This document shows, one piece after another, positions 24,956 through 34,152 of a stretch of 64,000 nt of DNA. Positions within the stretch are counted from its first letter, which is position 1. The number at the start of each line of letters is the position of its first letter. Below the pieces are notes generated by a model. That model searched no databases. It saw nothing but the letters and a program-made list of their open reading frames with translations, and was not told the DNA's origin. This stretch comes from an uncultured Bacteroidota bacterium (GTDB lineage: Bacteria > Bacteroidota > Bacteroidia > Flavobacteriales > Flavobacteriaceae). A program made the position numbers and the translations under genes. The stretch lies in assembly GCA_902635965.1 (NCBI GenBank), contig CACPQA010000009.1, forward strand, positions 1 through 64,000, in the 5' to 3' direction.

Positions 24956-26470
24956 TTGCCTGCAAAAAAAGTAATTCTATTGATTTTGGATGGTTGGGGT
25001 AAATCCCCTAATAAAAATGAATCGGCAATAGCAAATGCGAGAACTCCATTTATAGATAAACTTTTAGATAAATATTCAAGTGCAGAATTAATCACTTATG
25101 GGAATCGTGTTGGTCTTCCTCGTAATCAAATGGGAAATAGCGAGGTTGGACACTTAAATATATCAGCAGGAAGAATAGTATATCAAGATCTATTGAAAAT
25201 AGATAATTCTATTTCTGATAAAACATTTAGAAAAAATAACCTTATCCTTAACGCTATTAATTACTCCAAGAAAAAAAATAAATCAATTCATTTGATAGGT
25301 TTATTGTCAGATGGTGGTGTTCACTCACATATTAATCACTTAGAAGAACTATTATCGATTCTCAGTGAAAATTTTTGTACGAAAGTTTATTTACACTTAT
25401 TTACGGATGGAAGAGATGTTGATCCGAAGTCAGGGATCAAATATTTAAAAAAACTAGAATTTTTTTTAAAAAAGACAACAGGAAAAATAGTTTCAATCAT
25501 TGGTCGTTACTATTCAATGGACAGAGATCTAAATTTTGAGAGGACAAGAAAAGCATATAAATTGCTTGTTGAGGGTATAGGAAAAAAAACCAACGACTTC
25601 AAAAAAGAAATTGAACTATCATATAAGAAAAATCAAACAGATGAGTTTTTAGAACCCTTGTCATTAGGAGGAAAAAGTTGTTTAATTAAAGAAGGAGACG
25701 TTGTTATATCGTTCAACTTTAGATCTGACAGAATGAGGCAAATTACAAAAATGTTGTCACAGAAAAATTTTTCGTACGATGGATCGAAGCCACTAAATCT
25801 TTATTATTTAACTATGACTAAGTATGACGACACCTTTAAGGGTATTAAAATACTGTTTGAAAAAGATAATCTCGTAAATACGCTTGGGGAAGTGATTTCA
25901 AAAAATGGTAGCAAACAACTTAGAGTAGCTGAAACAGAAAAATACCCACATGTTACCTATTTTTTTAATGGAGGAAGAGAAAGTCCTTTTAAAAATGAAA
26001 AACGAATATTGTGCCAATCGCCTTCAGTCGCTACATATGACTTAAAACCTGAGATGAGTGCTTTAAATGTAAGGGATGAAGTTGTTAATTCAATTTTAAA
26101 AAATGTATTTGACTTTATTTGTGTAAACTTTGCAAATCCTGATATGGTTGGACATACAGGTAATTTCAAAGCCGCGATTAAAGCTTGTGAAACTGTTGAC
26201 CGTTGCACGAGTAAAATTGTTACAGAAGGTATGAAGAAAAAGTATTCAATAGTTATTATTGCTGATCACGGAAATTGTGAAAAAATGAAAAATTCAGATG
26301 GAACACCTAATACAGCTCACACAATTAATCCCGTTCCAATAATTTTAGTAGAAAAGGAAAAAAGAAAGATAATTAGTGGTATCCTAGCGAACGTTGCACC
26401 TACGATCTTGGAAATCATGGGAATTGAAAGGCCACATGAAATGAATCAAAAATCATTATTATCAAATTGA
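24956..26470 (+). CDS. gpmI: 2,3-bisphosphoglycerate-independent phosphoglycerate mutase
   Basis: Interconverts 3- and 2-phosphoglycerate in glycolysis/gluconeogenesis using two Mn2+. Starting at TTG 24956 it has 504 residues. Family N-terminus PAKKVILLILDGWGKSP with a metal-binding Asp, the phosphorylated Ser in QMGNSEVGHLNISAGR, HLFTDGRDVDPKSG, and the C-terminal metal sites NPDMVGHTG and IADHGNCEKM are all present. The first conserved codons follow the TTG directly and no ATG is available. Single gene, followed 20 bases later by the thioredoxin-like gene. Confidence 0.95.
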   Translation: MPAKKVILLILDGWGKSPNKNESAIANARTPFIDKLLDKYSSAELITYGNRVGLPRNQMGNSEVGHLNISAGRIVYQDLLKIDNSISDKTFRKNNLILNAINYSKKKNKSIHLIGLLSDGGVHSHINHLEELLSILSENFCTKVYLHLFTDGRDVDPKSGIKYLKKLEFFLKKTTGKIVSIIGRYYSMDRDLNFERTRKAYKLLVEGIGKKTNDFKKEIELSYKKNQTDEFLEPLSLGGKSCLIKEGDVVISFNFRSDRMRQITKMLSQKNFSYDGSKPLNLYYLTMTKYDDTFKGIKILFEKDNLVNTLGEVISKNGSKQLRVAETEKYPHVTYFFNGGRESPFKNEKRILCQSPSVATYDLKPEMSALNVRDEVVNSILKNVFDFICVNFANPDMVGHTGNFKAAIKACETVDRCTSKIVTEGMKKKYSIVIIADHGNCEKMKNSDGTPNTAHTINPVPIILVEKEKRKIISGILANVAPTILEIMGIERPHEMNQKSLLSN

Positions 26471-26490
26471 TTTTTATTAATTTTTAAAAT

Positions 26491-27054
26491 ATGAAAACCA
26501 AGTTATTTTTAGTAGTTTTTTTATCACTCGCACAAATAAATTGTAATTCAAATCTTTCCCAGAAAAAGAAAGTCAACAACAAAAAAATCGTGATCCCCGA
26601 AAGTTTAAAGGGAAGGGATTTAGAAGGAAATGAAATTCTTTTAGGCGAGGTAAATATTGACCAACTTAAAGAGTACACTAAAGATTGGTCGAGCAACTAT
26701 AATGCCGATTCTGATGTACTTGAAAAAATAAAACCCTTAATTAAAAAAAGGGGTATAGTTTTAATTATGGGGACTTGGTGCGAGGACAGTGAGAGGGAAA
26801 TACCAGCATTCATAAATATATTAGAATCAATTAATTACGATATTACAAAGATGAGAATCATTGCAGTGGACGAGGATAAAAAAACACCAAATTTTATTGA
26901 AAAAGATTATGAATTAATTAATATTCCAACTATAATTTTTTATGATAATAAAAATGAAATTAATAGAATTGTTGAGTTTCCAATTAAAAGTATTGAAGAA
27001 GATATGTTAGATATTCTTTCTGGAAAATCATACAAACATGCATATTATAAATGA
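26491..27054 (+). CDS. Thioredoxin-like protein with WCEDS active site
   Basis: 187 residues with an N-terminal export signal ending in AQINC (an imperfect lipobox; either a lipoprotein or a secreted protein). The thioredoxin fold runs from about residue 85: IVLIMGTWCEDSEREIPAF, a cis-Pro in LINIPTIIFYDN. The second active-site Cys of CxxC is replaced by Ser (CEDS), a monothiol form. Flavobacteriia have a family with WCxDS(K/E)RE at this point, so it is likely a true family trait. Function unknown; possibly a monothiol exchange or peroxide role in the periplasm. Overlaps map by 4 bases. Confidence 0.82.
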   Translation: MKTKLFLVVFLSLAQINCNSNLSQKKKVNNKKIVIPESLKGRDLEGNEILLGEVNIDQLKEYTKDWSSNYNADSDVLEKIKPLIKKRGIVLIMGTWCEDSEREIPAFINILESINYDITKMRIIAVDEDKKTPNFIEKDYELINIPTIIFYDNKNEINRIVEFPIKSIEEDMLDILSGKSYKHAYYK

Positions 27055-27878
27055 GTGAAATAATATTAAAATCTAGAAATGAAATTGAATTGATTAGAGA
27101 AAGCTCTCTTCTTGTTTCGAAAACACTTGGTATGTTAGCTAAAGAAATCAAGCCCGGAGTTACTTCGCTTGAATTGGATAAAAGAGCAGAAGAATATATT
27201 AGAGATAACAATGCAGAACCAGGATTTTTAGGTTTATATGATTTTCCAAACACCTTGTGTGCAAGTCCTAACTCTCAGGTCGTTCATGGGATACCCAATA
27301 AAAATATACTCAAGGAAGGAGACATTATATCGATTGATTGCGGTGTATACAAAAATGGATTTTACGGTGACCATGCTTATACTTTTCCGGTCGGAGAGAT
27401 TAGTAATGATGTAGAAGCTCTTTTAAAAACAACCAAAGAATCTTTATATATTGGTATTGAATGCTTTAAAGAAGGAAACAGAGTGGGTGACCTTGGGTAT
27501 TCAATTCAAAATCATTGCGAAAAAAACGGATTTAGTGTAGTTAGGGAACTGGTGGGTCATGGCATTGGGAAAAATATGCATGAGGGACCTGAAATTCCAA
27601 ACTATGGAGTAAGAGGAACAGGAAAAAAATTTGTTGACGGTATGGTTATAGCTATTGAACCTATGATTAATCTTGGAAACAGAAAACTAAAACAGTTAAA
27701 TGATGGCTGGACAGTAACTACAAATGACAATAAAGTTTCTGCACACTTTGAACATAATGTGGCATTAATTGATGGTAAACCTGAGCTACTTTCAACTTTC
27801 AGTTTTATATACGAGGCTTTGGGCATTTTAAGCAATGAAGAAAAACCCTTTAGACAAAATCATGAAATTAATTCTTAA
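27051..27878 (+). CDS. map: Type I methionine aminopeptidase
   Basis: Removes the initiator Met from nascent proteins. 275 residues. Metal ligands can be placed in SIDCGVYKNGFYGDHAYT (two Asp), VGHGIGKNMHEGPEIPNYG (His), AIEPM (Glu) and SAHFEHNVAL (Glu). It is coupled to the upstream thioredoxin-like gene (ATGA) and overlaps the methyltransferase gene by 17 bases or more, so three genes read as one unit. map is commonly the first of the translation genes in other phyla; here it is apart from ribosomal protein genes. Confidence 0.95.
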   Translation: MSEIILKSRNEIELIRESSLLVSKTLGMLAKEIKPGVTSLELDKRAEEYIRDNNAEPGFLGLYDFPNTLCASPNSQVVHGIPNKNILKEGDIISIDCGVYKNGFYGDHAYTFPVGEISNDVEALLKTTKESLYIGIECFKEGNRVGDLGYSIQNHCEKNGFSVVRELVGHGIGKNMHEGPEIPNYGVRGTGKKFVDGMVIAIEPMINLGNRKLKQLNDGWTVTTNDNKVSAHFEHNVALIDGKPELLSTFSFIYEALGILSNEEKPFRQNHEINS

Positions 27879-28620
27879 TTTTTTTTCAAGACAATTTTTA
27901 ATTAAGGTAAGTCTGATTTTAAGGCCGTTATTAAGAATTTTATATAAAGGTAAAAAATATACGGATCCAATAGACGGAAGTTCCTATAGAAGTTTTTTAC
28001 CCTACGGATATAATAAACTAAGAGAAAATGCATTGTGTCCAGGAACACTTTCGCTTGAAAGACACAGATTACTTTGGTTGTATCTTAAAAAAAAAACAAA
28101 GCTTTTAGAAAAAAATATTTCTGTTTTACATGTTGCACCTGAGATAATTTTCATTGAAAAATTTAGAAGAATCACTAATTGGAATTACGTGTCAATTGAT
28201 CTTAATTCACCGCTGGCTGACATAAAGGGAAACATATACAGTTTACCGTTTAAAGAAAATTACTTTGACCTTATCTTATGCAATCATGTATTGGAACACA
28301 TCGAAGACGATTACAAAGCTTTAAATGAACTTCACAGGGTAATTAAAAATAAAGGAATCTTAATTGCACAGATCCCTATTGATAAAAATCTTAAAAAAAC
28401 TTTTGAAAATAAAGAAATCATAAACCGAAGAGACAGAAACAAATATTTTGGACAGTATGACCACGTAAGAATCTATGGTTCGGACTTTTACAAAAGACTA
28501 TCTAACTCAGGTTTCAAACCAAAAAAAATTGATATTTTAAAAAAATTATCAACGGAGGATAAAATAAAATATTGTTTACCAAAAGATGAAGAGATACCTG
28601 TTGGGATTGCGATAAAATAA
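27862..28620 (+). CDS. Class I SAM-dependent methyltransferase
   Basis: 252 residues from ATG 27862; an earlier ATG at 27835 adds 9 residues and is possible. N-terminal basic/hydrophobic stretch (about 1-30), then a Methyltransf_11-type core: ISVLHVAPEIIF (motif I, here HVAPE in place of the usual GxGxG), VSIDLNSP, LPFKENYFDLILCNHVLEHI and the following LHRVIKNKGILIAQIP. Similar proteins are widespread in Flavobacteriia directly after map. The motif I form suggests an altered SAM loop, but the family is established. Substrate unknown. Confidence 0.85.
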   Translation: MKLILNFFSRQFLIKVSLILRPLLRILYKGKKYTDPIDGSSYRSFLPYGYNKLRENALCPGTLSLERHRLLWLYLKKKTKLLEKNISVLHVAPEIIFIEKFRRITNWNYVSIDLNSPLADIKGNIYSLPFKENYFDLILCNHVLEHIEDDYKALNELHRVIKNKGILIAQIPIDKNLKKTFENKEIINRRDRNKYFGQYDHVRIYGSDFYKRLSNSGFKPKKIDILKKLSTEDKIKYCLPKDEEIPVGIAIK

Positions 28621-28621
28621 A

Positions 28622-29614
28622 TTACCAATTTTTTGAAGAATAAGTGACAAATTTTTGGCTTTTAGAAAGGATCCACAATGCGTCCACATCAGATGTCTCA
28701 TCAACCATTTTTTTTCCCATATTCAACGGCATTACCATTAATGCAGTGGCAAATGCATCAGCAGTCATACAATCTAAAGCTTTGACTGAAACACTTAAAA
28801 TATTTGATTTCGCAGGTCTACCATTCAGAGGATTTATTGAGTGAACATACTTTTGTTTTGTTTCTTTATCAATCCTATACTTTCTGTAATTCCCTGATGT
28901 TGCTAGAGCTTGATTATTTAACTCTATGGTATCATATATTTTTCTGGTTATATTTGATTCGTCAGGGTTCTCAATACCAACACTCCAATAGTTATTAGTA
29001 ATAAAATTCTTACCTCTAGATACCAGCTCACCTCCTATATCAATTAAGTGGTTTTTACTTCCAACTTTTTCCAAATATAGATTTATTTGGTCAACTGTGT
29101 ATCCCTTAGCTAGTGCATTGAAATCAATGAAAATATTTTTATCATCTTTTATTATTTTTTTTTCATTTGTTAGTCTAATTCTTGCCCAGCCAGTTATTTT
29201 CATGAGACTATCTCTTTCTTTTGATCCAATTTTTTTAAGTTCTTTTTTTGGTCCAAATCCGTATGCATTCACCCATGCACCTATTGTGGGGTCAAAGTAA
29301 CCCTGAGATTTATACCACATTAAATTTGCTTTTTGAAAAACTTTTTCGAAATGTTCATCAACAACTATAGTACTATCCCCACTATTTATCTTAGATATGT
29401 CAGAGTTTGGAATGTATGTAGACATAGAGTTATTGATTAAATTGAAAATTGAATCAATCCCCTTTTGAAGATTTTTTCTAGGGTACCCTATATCAAGATA
29501 TTTAACCCTATAATAAGTGCCTAGAGCTTGTCCTTCAATAGTAAATATTTCATACTTTGAGCAAGCTGTAAAAAGAATAAAAAGAAGTAAAATTTTTCTC
29601 AAAAGTGATAACAA
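28622..29614 (-). CDS. apbE: FAD:protein FMN transferase (ApbE), lipoprotein
   Basis: Attaches FMN covalently to threonine in the NqrB and NqrC subunits. 330 residues. The start MLSLLRKILLLFILFTAC is a lipoprotein signal with lipobox FTAC (Cys18), placing it on the periplasmic side. Family blocks: EGQALGTYYRVKY, GAWVNAYGFGPKK, IDFNALAKGYTVDQI, LIDIGGELVSRGKN and the Mg/FAD-site region KALDCMTADAFATALMVM. It follows nqrF by 6 bases, so it is the last gene of the nqr operon whose subunits are its substrates. Confidence 0.95.
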   Translation of the reverse strand: MLSLLRKILLLFILFTACSKYEIFTIEGQALGTYYRVKYLDIGYPRKNLQKGIDSIFNLINNSMSTYIPNSDISKINSGDSTIVVDEHFEKVFQKANLMWYKSQGYFDPTIGAWVNAYGFGPKKELKKIGSKERDSLMKITGWARIRLTNEKKIIKDDKNIFIDFNALAKGYTVDQINLYLEKVGSKNHLIDIGGELVSRGKNFITNNYWSVGIENPDESNITRKIYDTIELNNQALATSGNYRKYRIDKETKQKYVHSINPLNGRPAKSNILSVSVKALDCMTADAFATALMVMPLNMGKKMVDETSDVDALWILSKSQKFVTYSSKNW

Positions 29615-29620
29615 CAGAAT

Positions 29621-30916
29621 TTAACCTCCAAAGTCATCAAATCGAATATTTTCTGGAGGTATACCAAAATCATCAGCCATCTTTTCAACCGCTTGATTCA
29701 TCATAGGTGGTCCACAGAAGTATACTTCAATATCTTCTGGAGAATCATGTTTGGAGAGATAAAAATCTATCACACACTGATGAATAAAACCCAAAAATCC
29801 ATCTCCTTCAGAGTTCAAGTCTTTCTTAACTTTCCAGTTATCTTCATCTAGAGGTTCAGATAGAGCCACATAAAATTTAAAATTCGGAAAGTCTTTTTCA
29901 AGAGCACGGAAATGTTCTAGGTAAAATAACTCTCTTTTTGATCTTCCTCCATACCAAAAAGTAACCTTACGACCAGTTTTTAAAGTTCTAAAAAGTTGAT
30001 ATAAATGAGAACGCATTGGAGCCATACCAGCACCTCCGCCAACATAAAGCATTTCTGAGTCAGAATGATTGATAAAGAACTCACCAAACGGGCCTGATAT
30101 GGTAACTTTATCACCTGGTTTTTTGCTGAAAATATAAGAAGATGCTACACCAGGATTTACATCCATCCAATCGTTTTTATTTTTATCCCAAGGTGGTGTT
30201 GCAATCCTAACATTTAACATTACTTCTTTTCCCTCGGCTGGGTATGACGCCATTGAATAGGCTCTTTCAGAAATTTCTTCATTTTTCATTTTCAAATTCC
30301 AAAGATTAAACTTATCCCACTCAAGTTTAAACTTATTTAGATCCTCTGGATGCTCTTCGGGATGGGCTGAAATATCGATATCCTTATAGTTAACTTCACA
30401 TTCAGGAATTTCAATTTGAATGTATCCGCCTGCCTTATAATCCATTTCCTCAGGTAACTTAATTACAAATTCCTTTATGAAGGATGCGACGTTCCAATTT
30501 CTAACTACAGTTGCTTCCCACTTTTTTATTCCAAAAACTTCTTCCGGAACTTTGATTGTCATGTTTTCCTTAACCTTAACTTGGCATCCTAACCTCCATC
30601 CATCAGCTATTTCTTTTCTTGAAAAATGGGGTTTTTCAGTAGGAAGGATTTCACCCCCACCTGCCAAAACCTGACATCTACATTGTATACAAGTTCCTCC
30701 TCCTCCACATGCAGATGGTAAAAAGATTTTATTATTTCCAAGTGTACTAAGTAGAGTATCTCCTGAGGAAACTTCAACTTCATTTTCACCATTTATCTTT
30801 AAAGATACTGGTCCAGACGGAAGTAGTTTAGATTTAGCAACTAACAGTAAGGTTACTAATAAAAAAATAACGCTAGTTAATACCAAAACACTCGATATGA
30901 TTATTGTAATATCCAT
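29621..30916 (-). CDS. nqrF: Na+-translocating NADH:quinone reductase subunit F
   Basis: Entry point for NADH electrons. 431 residues: one N-terminal membrane helix (about 6-28), a [2Fe-2S] domain with PSACGGGGTCIQCRCQV and a later LGCQV Cys, then a ferredoxin-reductase FAD domain (SERAYSMASYPAEG) and an NADH-binding domain (YVGGGAGMAPMRSHL, VYFCGPPMM). C-terminal IRFDDFGG is typical. Sixth in the operon order A-B-C-D-E-F. Confidence 0.96.
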   Translation of the reverse strand: MDITIIISSVLVLTSVIFLLVTLLLVAKSKLLPSGPVSLKINGENEVEVSSGDTLLSTLGNNKIFLPSACGGGGTCIQCRCQVLAGGGEILPTEKPHFSRKEIADGWRLGCQVKVKENMTIKVPEEVFGIKKWEATVVRNWNVASFIKEFVIKLPEEMDYKAGGYIQIEIPECEVNYKDIDISAHPEEHPEDLNKFKLEWDKFNLWNLKMKNEEISERAYSMASYPAEGKEVMLNVRIATPPWDKNKNDWMDVNPGVASSYIFSKKPGDKVTISGPFGEFFINHSDSEMLYVGGGAGMAPMRSHLYQLFRTLKTGRKVTFWYGGRSKRELFYLEHFRALEKDFPNFKFYVALSEPLDEDNWKVKKDLNSEGDGFLGFIHQCVIDFYLSKHDSPEDIEVYFCGPPMMNQAVEKMADDFGIPPENIRFDDFGG

Positions 30917-30923
30917 TTTAAAA

Positions 30924-31559
30924 TTATAATTTGATTCCCATAAAACTCATAAAACCAATAGCCATTAACCCTGTAATTATAAAGGTTATCCCTAAACCTT
31001 TCAAAGGTGCAGGAATATTAGAATAACTAATCTTCTCCCTTATAGCTGCAATTGCAATGATGGCTAAATACCAACCAACGCCTGAACCAAAACCATAAAC
31101 AGCTGATTCAGTAATTCCTGAAAAGCTTTTTTGCTGCATAAACAATGACCCGCCCAGAATTGCACAGTTTACTGCAATTAGGGGGAGAAAAATTCCAAGC
31201 TCTCCATATAGTGCAGGAGATAGTTTTTCAACAATCATTTCAACCAACTGAACCATTGAGGCAATTACAGCTATAAACATAATTAATCTTAAAAAACTCA
31301 AATCAATGGTTAAGTATTCACTCCCAACCCAAGAAAGAGCACCCGGTTTTAATAAATAATTATCTAACAAAAAATTGATTGGAACAGTAATAGACAAAAC
31401 AAAAATTACAGCCAAACCTAGACCATTAGCGGTCTTAACAGTTTTTGACACAGCGAGATAAGAGCACATTCCTAGGAAATACGCGAAAATCATGTTTTCA
31501 ACAAAAATACTTTTGACGAAAAGGTTTAAATAATATTCCATGGTTTTAGTTTTCTTCAA
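30924..31559 (-). CDS. nqrE: Na+-translocating NADH:quinone reductase subunit E
   Basis: Integral membrane subunit, 211 residues, six predicted helices. The conserved [21 protein letters not shown] near the N-terminus holds one of the cysteines that with NqrD forms the intramembrane iron site; [11 protein letters not shown] has the second. 4-7 bases apart from nqrF and overlapping nqrD by 14 bases. Confidence 0.95.
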   Translation of the reverse strand: MKKTKTMEYYLNLFVKSIFVENMIFAYFLGMCSYLAVSKTVKTANGLGLAVIFVLSITVPINFLLDNYLLKPGALSWVGSEYLTIDLSFLRLIMFIAVIASMVQLVEMIVEKLSPALYGELGIFLPLIAVNCAILGGSLFMQQKSFSGITESAVYGFGSGVGWYLAIIAIAAIREKISYSNIPAPLKGLGITFIITGLMAIGFMSFMGIKL

Positions 31560-32226
31560 TTAATTTTCTATTTCTTGAACGTTGAATCCAAATCATTACA
31601 CCTACAGTTATTAGCGCCATTGGCGATAGAAGCATGAGGCCGTTATTTTCATAACCCATCCCATATATAAACTCTGGAACAATCTGGAAACCCAAAAGCT
31701 TCCCAGATCCCAGTAATTCTCTGAAAAAAGCAACAATAATTAGAATTATACCGTACCCTGCAGCATTTCCAATACCGTCAAGAAAAGATTTCCATACTCC
31801 ATTACCAAGTGCGAATGCCTCTAGTCTACCCATAACAATACAATTTGTGATAATTAGCCCTATAAATATTGATAACTCTTTGTAAACGTCATATGAATAG
31901 GCTTTTAAGACTTGTTCTACTAGGGCAACAAGAGAGGCTATAACTACAAGTTGAACAATAATTCTAATTCTATTTGGAATTAAATTTCTTAAAATAGAAA
32001 TTATGACGTTCGATGCACCCATCACAAATACAACTGACAAGGTCATTACCAATGCTGGTTTTAATTGTACTGTTATGGCCAAAGCTGAACAGATGCCTAG
32101 AACCTGAACTGTTATTGGATTGTTATCATCGAGAGGGTCACTTAACAGGGCTCTATTTTTCTTTGAAAGCAATGGCTCACTTTTTTTGTTTATGAAAAAT
32201 AGATTTGGTTTACTTTTATTATCCAT
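31546..32226 (-). CDS. nqrD: Na+-translocating NADH:quinone reductase subunit D
   Basis: Integral membrane subunit, 226 residues, homologous to NqrE. Conserved [24 protein letters not shown] with the first Cys, and [21 protein letters not shown] with the second Cys of the shared iron centre. The first 30 residues are a hydrophilic extension. Overlaps nqrC by 8 bases and nqrE by 14 bases. Confidence 0.95.
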   Translation of the reverse strand: MDNKSKPNLFFINKKSEPLLSKKNRALLSDPLDDNNPITVQVLGICSALAITVQLKPALVMTLSVVFVMGASNVIISILRNLIPNRIRIIVQLVVIASLVALVEQVLKAYSYDVYKELSIFIGLIITNCIVMGRLEAFALGNGVWKSFLDGIGNAAGYGIILIIVAFFRELLGSGKLLGFQIVPEFIYGMGYENNGLMLLSPMALITVGVMIWIQRSRNRKLIEEN

Positions 32227-32986
32227 TTATTGTATTGTCAATTAAATAGTTCTTCATTGCTATGATATTACTATCAGATTTATATTTATTGAAATAAGAA
32301 ATATAATGATTTAATCTTTCAATTATCATGTTAGAAACACCGTCTCCAGTAATAGTTGCACCTGATATTGCGTCAACTTCATGATCATCTTTATCTAGGT
32401 TTTTTGGATCATTATTTGATTTTGAGACATTTATTCCAACAAGTTTGGAGCTTGAATTAAAAATCTTTTCACCCACAAACCTGTCTTGAAACCATTGCTG
32501 GGTAATTTCTGCTCCCAATCCAGCAGTCTCTCCTTTATGATCAAAAACAATTCCTTTTATTGTTGACAGGTCTTCTTCTAATGCAACATATCCCCATATT
32601 GCATCCCACAGGCCTGAGCCCCGAAGAGGAATAATAAAATATTTTTTTTCGTTCATCTCTGCAACAAAAAGTGGATATCTCTGCTGATTAACATCCTTTT
32701 TTATTTCTGTTGAAAGATCAATTAAAAAGGCATTTTTATTTTCATCAATAGAGCCATCTTTTAAAAGAGATAGTTCACTTTTAATGTATTTTTTGTAAAG
32801 ATCTTGGGCCTCGTCTCTGCTCGCCCTTATCCCAATAGTTGAAATGATATTCTGCATCTTTTCTTTGACAACATTTTCATTTTGTTTTTCTTTCAAAGAT
32901 TCTGAAGTTAAGGCTAAAGAAGAAGCAACAACTAAAACCATTAGAAGTGAAAACAAAAAAGTATAAAAATTACTATCCTTATTCAT
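32219..32986 (-). CDS. nqrC: Na+-translocating NADH:quinone reductase subunit C
   Basis: Periplasmic flavoprotein subunit anchored by one N-terminal helix (about residues 8-28). 255 residues. The covalent-FMN motif DAISGATITGDGVSNMI is intact, so the Thr of SGAT is the expected ApbE target. GLGAEITQQWFQDRF is also a family block. Lies between nqrB (2 bases) and nqrD (overlap). Confidence 0.95.
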   Translation of the reverse strand: MNKDSNFYTFLFSLLMVLVVASSLALTSESLKEKQNENVVKEKMQNIISTIGIRASRDEAQDLYKKYIKSELSLLKDGSIDENKNAFLIDLSTEIKKDVNQQRYPLFVAEMNEKKYFIIPLRGSGLWDAIWGYVALEEDLSTIKGIVFDHKGETAGLGAEITQQWFQDRFVGEKIFNSSSKLVGINVSKSNNDPKNLDKDDHEVDAISGATITGDGVSNMIIERLNHYISYFNKYKSDSNIIAMKNYLIDNTING

Positions 32987-32988
32987 TG

Positions 32989-34146
32989 TTAAGTTAAATT
33001 AATTTTTGATGATTCCCACCTTAATCGTCTTTTCTTAATATTTCTCTCAATCACATAATGATCTATAGTTGGAGCAAATACGTTCATTAGTAAAATTGCA
33101 AGCATTACCCCTTCAGGATAAGCTGGATTAAAAACTCTTATTAAGATACAAAACACACCAACTAAAAATCCATATATCCACTTCCCAGTTTGAGTTTGAG
33201 ATGCGGAAACAGGATCTGTAGCCATAAAAACTATTCCAAAAGCAAAGCCTCCTACAACCAAATGATTTATCCAGTTAAATTGCATTAGAGGGTTGATTCC
33301 CCAAAGGTTAAATAAAATACCCACCAAAGATGCACCTAAAATACCCCCAACAATAATTCTCCAACTAGCAACACCTGTAAAAACTAAAATTATGGCTCCC
33401 ACAATAATCCATAATGTAGAGGTTTCTGCGATCGAACCGGGGATAGAACCGTTAAACATTTCAGTAAATGTGTAGTCAATATTACTTCCTGCGGCCAAGT
33501 ATCCTAGAATTGTTTCTCCAGAAATACCGTCTATACCAGACGCCTCCGAGACCCACACTTTGTTTCCGGACATGTAAGTAGGGTATGCAAAAAATGCAAA
33601 AGCCCTTGCAGTTAGGGCTGGATTTAAAATATTCATTCCAGTTCCTCCAAAGGCTTCTTTAGCAATTAAAACTGCAAAAGCTACAGATACAGCAACCATC
33701 CATAAAGGTATGTCAACAGGCATAATCATTGGTATGAGTAGACCTGTTACTAGATATCCTTCATTGACTTCATGTCCACGATATATAGCAAATATAAACT
33801 CAATTAAAAGCCCCACAGCGTATGATACAGCTATCATAGGTAATATTTTTTTTGAACCATGAAGAATTGCATCAAAAAAGGTAAAGTCGATGTCAGTTTG
33901 AACAAAATACTGATAACCCGTATTATAAATACCATAAAATAAAGCAGGTAGCAAAGCAATAATAACTGTTACCATCGTCCTTTTTAAATCAACTGCATCA
34001 CGAATATGTGAACCAGTTTTAGTTGTGTGATTCGGGACAAAAAGAAAAGTATCAAAAGCGTTAATTGCAGGAGCAAATCTTTCGAACTTCTCTCCCTTGT
34101 TAAAAGGTTTTCTAATAATATCTATTTTTTTTCTAATAAATTCCAT
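32989..34146 (-). CDS. nqrB: Na+-translocating NADH:quinone reductase subunit B
   Basis: Largest membrane subunit with about ten helices; it carries covalent FMN and riboflavin and forms the Na+ path. 385 residues. Family blocks: FVPNHTTKTGSHIRDAVDLK, KEAFGGTGMNILNPALTARA, IPGSIAETSTLWI and FMATDPVSASQT. The segment expected to hold the flavinylated Thr reads GIDGISGETILG, with SGET in place of the usual SGAT; see findings. Adjacent to nqrA (6 bases) and nqrC. Confidence 0.95.
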   Translation of the reverse strand: MEFIRKKIDIIRKPFNKGEKFERFAPAINAFDTFLFVPNHTTKTGSHIRDAVDLKRTMVTVIIALLPALFYGIYNTGYQYFVQTDIDFTFFDAILHGSKKILPMIAVSYAVGLLIEFIFAIYRGHEVNEGYLVTGLLIPMIMPVDIPLWMVAVSVAFAVLIAKEAFGGTGMNILNPALTARAFAFFAYPTYMSGNKVWVSEASGIDGISGETILGYLAAGSNIDYTFTEMFNGSIPGSIAETSTLWIIVGAIILVFTGVASWRIIVGGILGASLVGILFNLWGINPLMQFNWINHLVVGGFAFGIVFMATDPVSASQTQTGKWIYGFLVGVFCILIRVFNPAYPEGVMLAILLMNVFAPTIDHYVIERNIKKRRLRWESSKINLT

Positions 34147-34152
34147 AAAACG

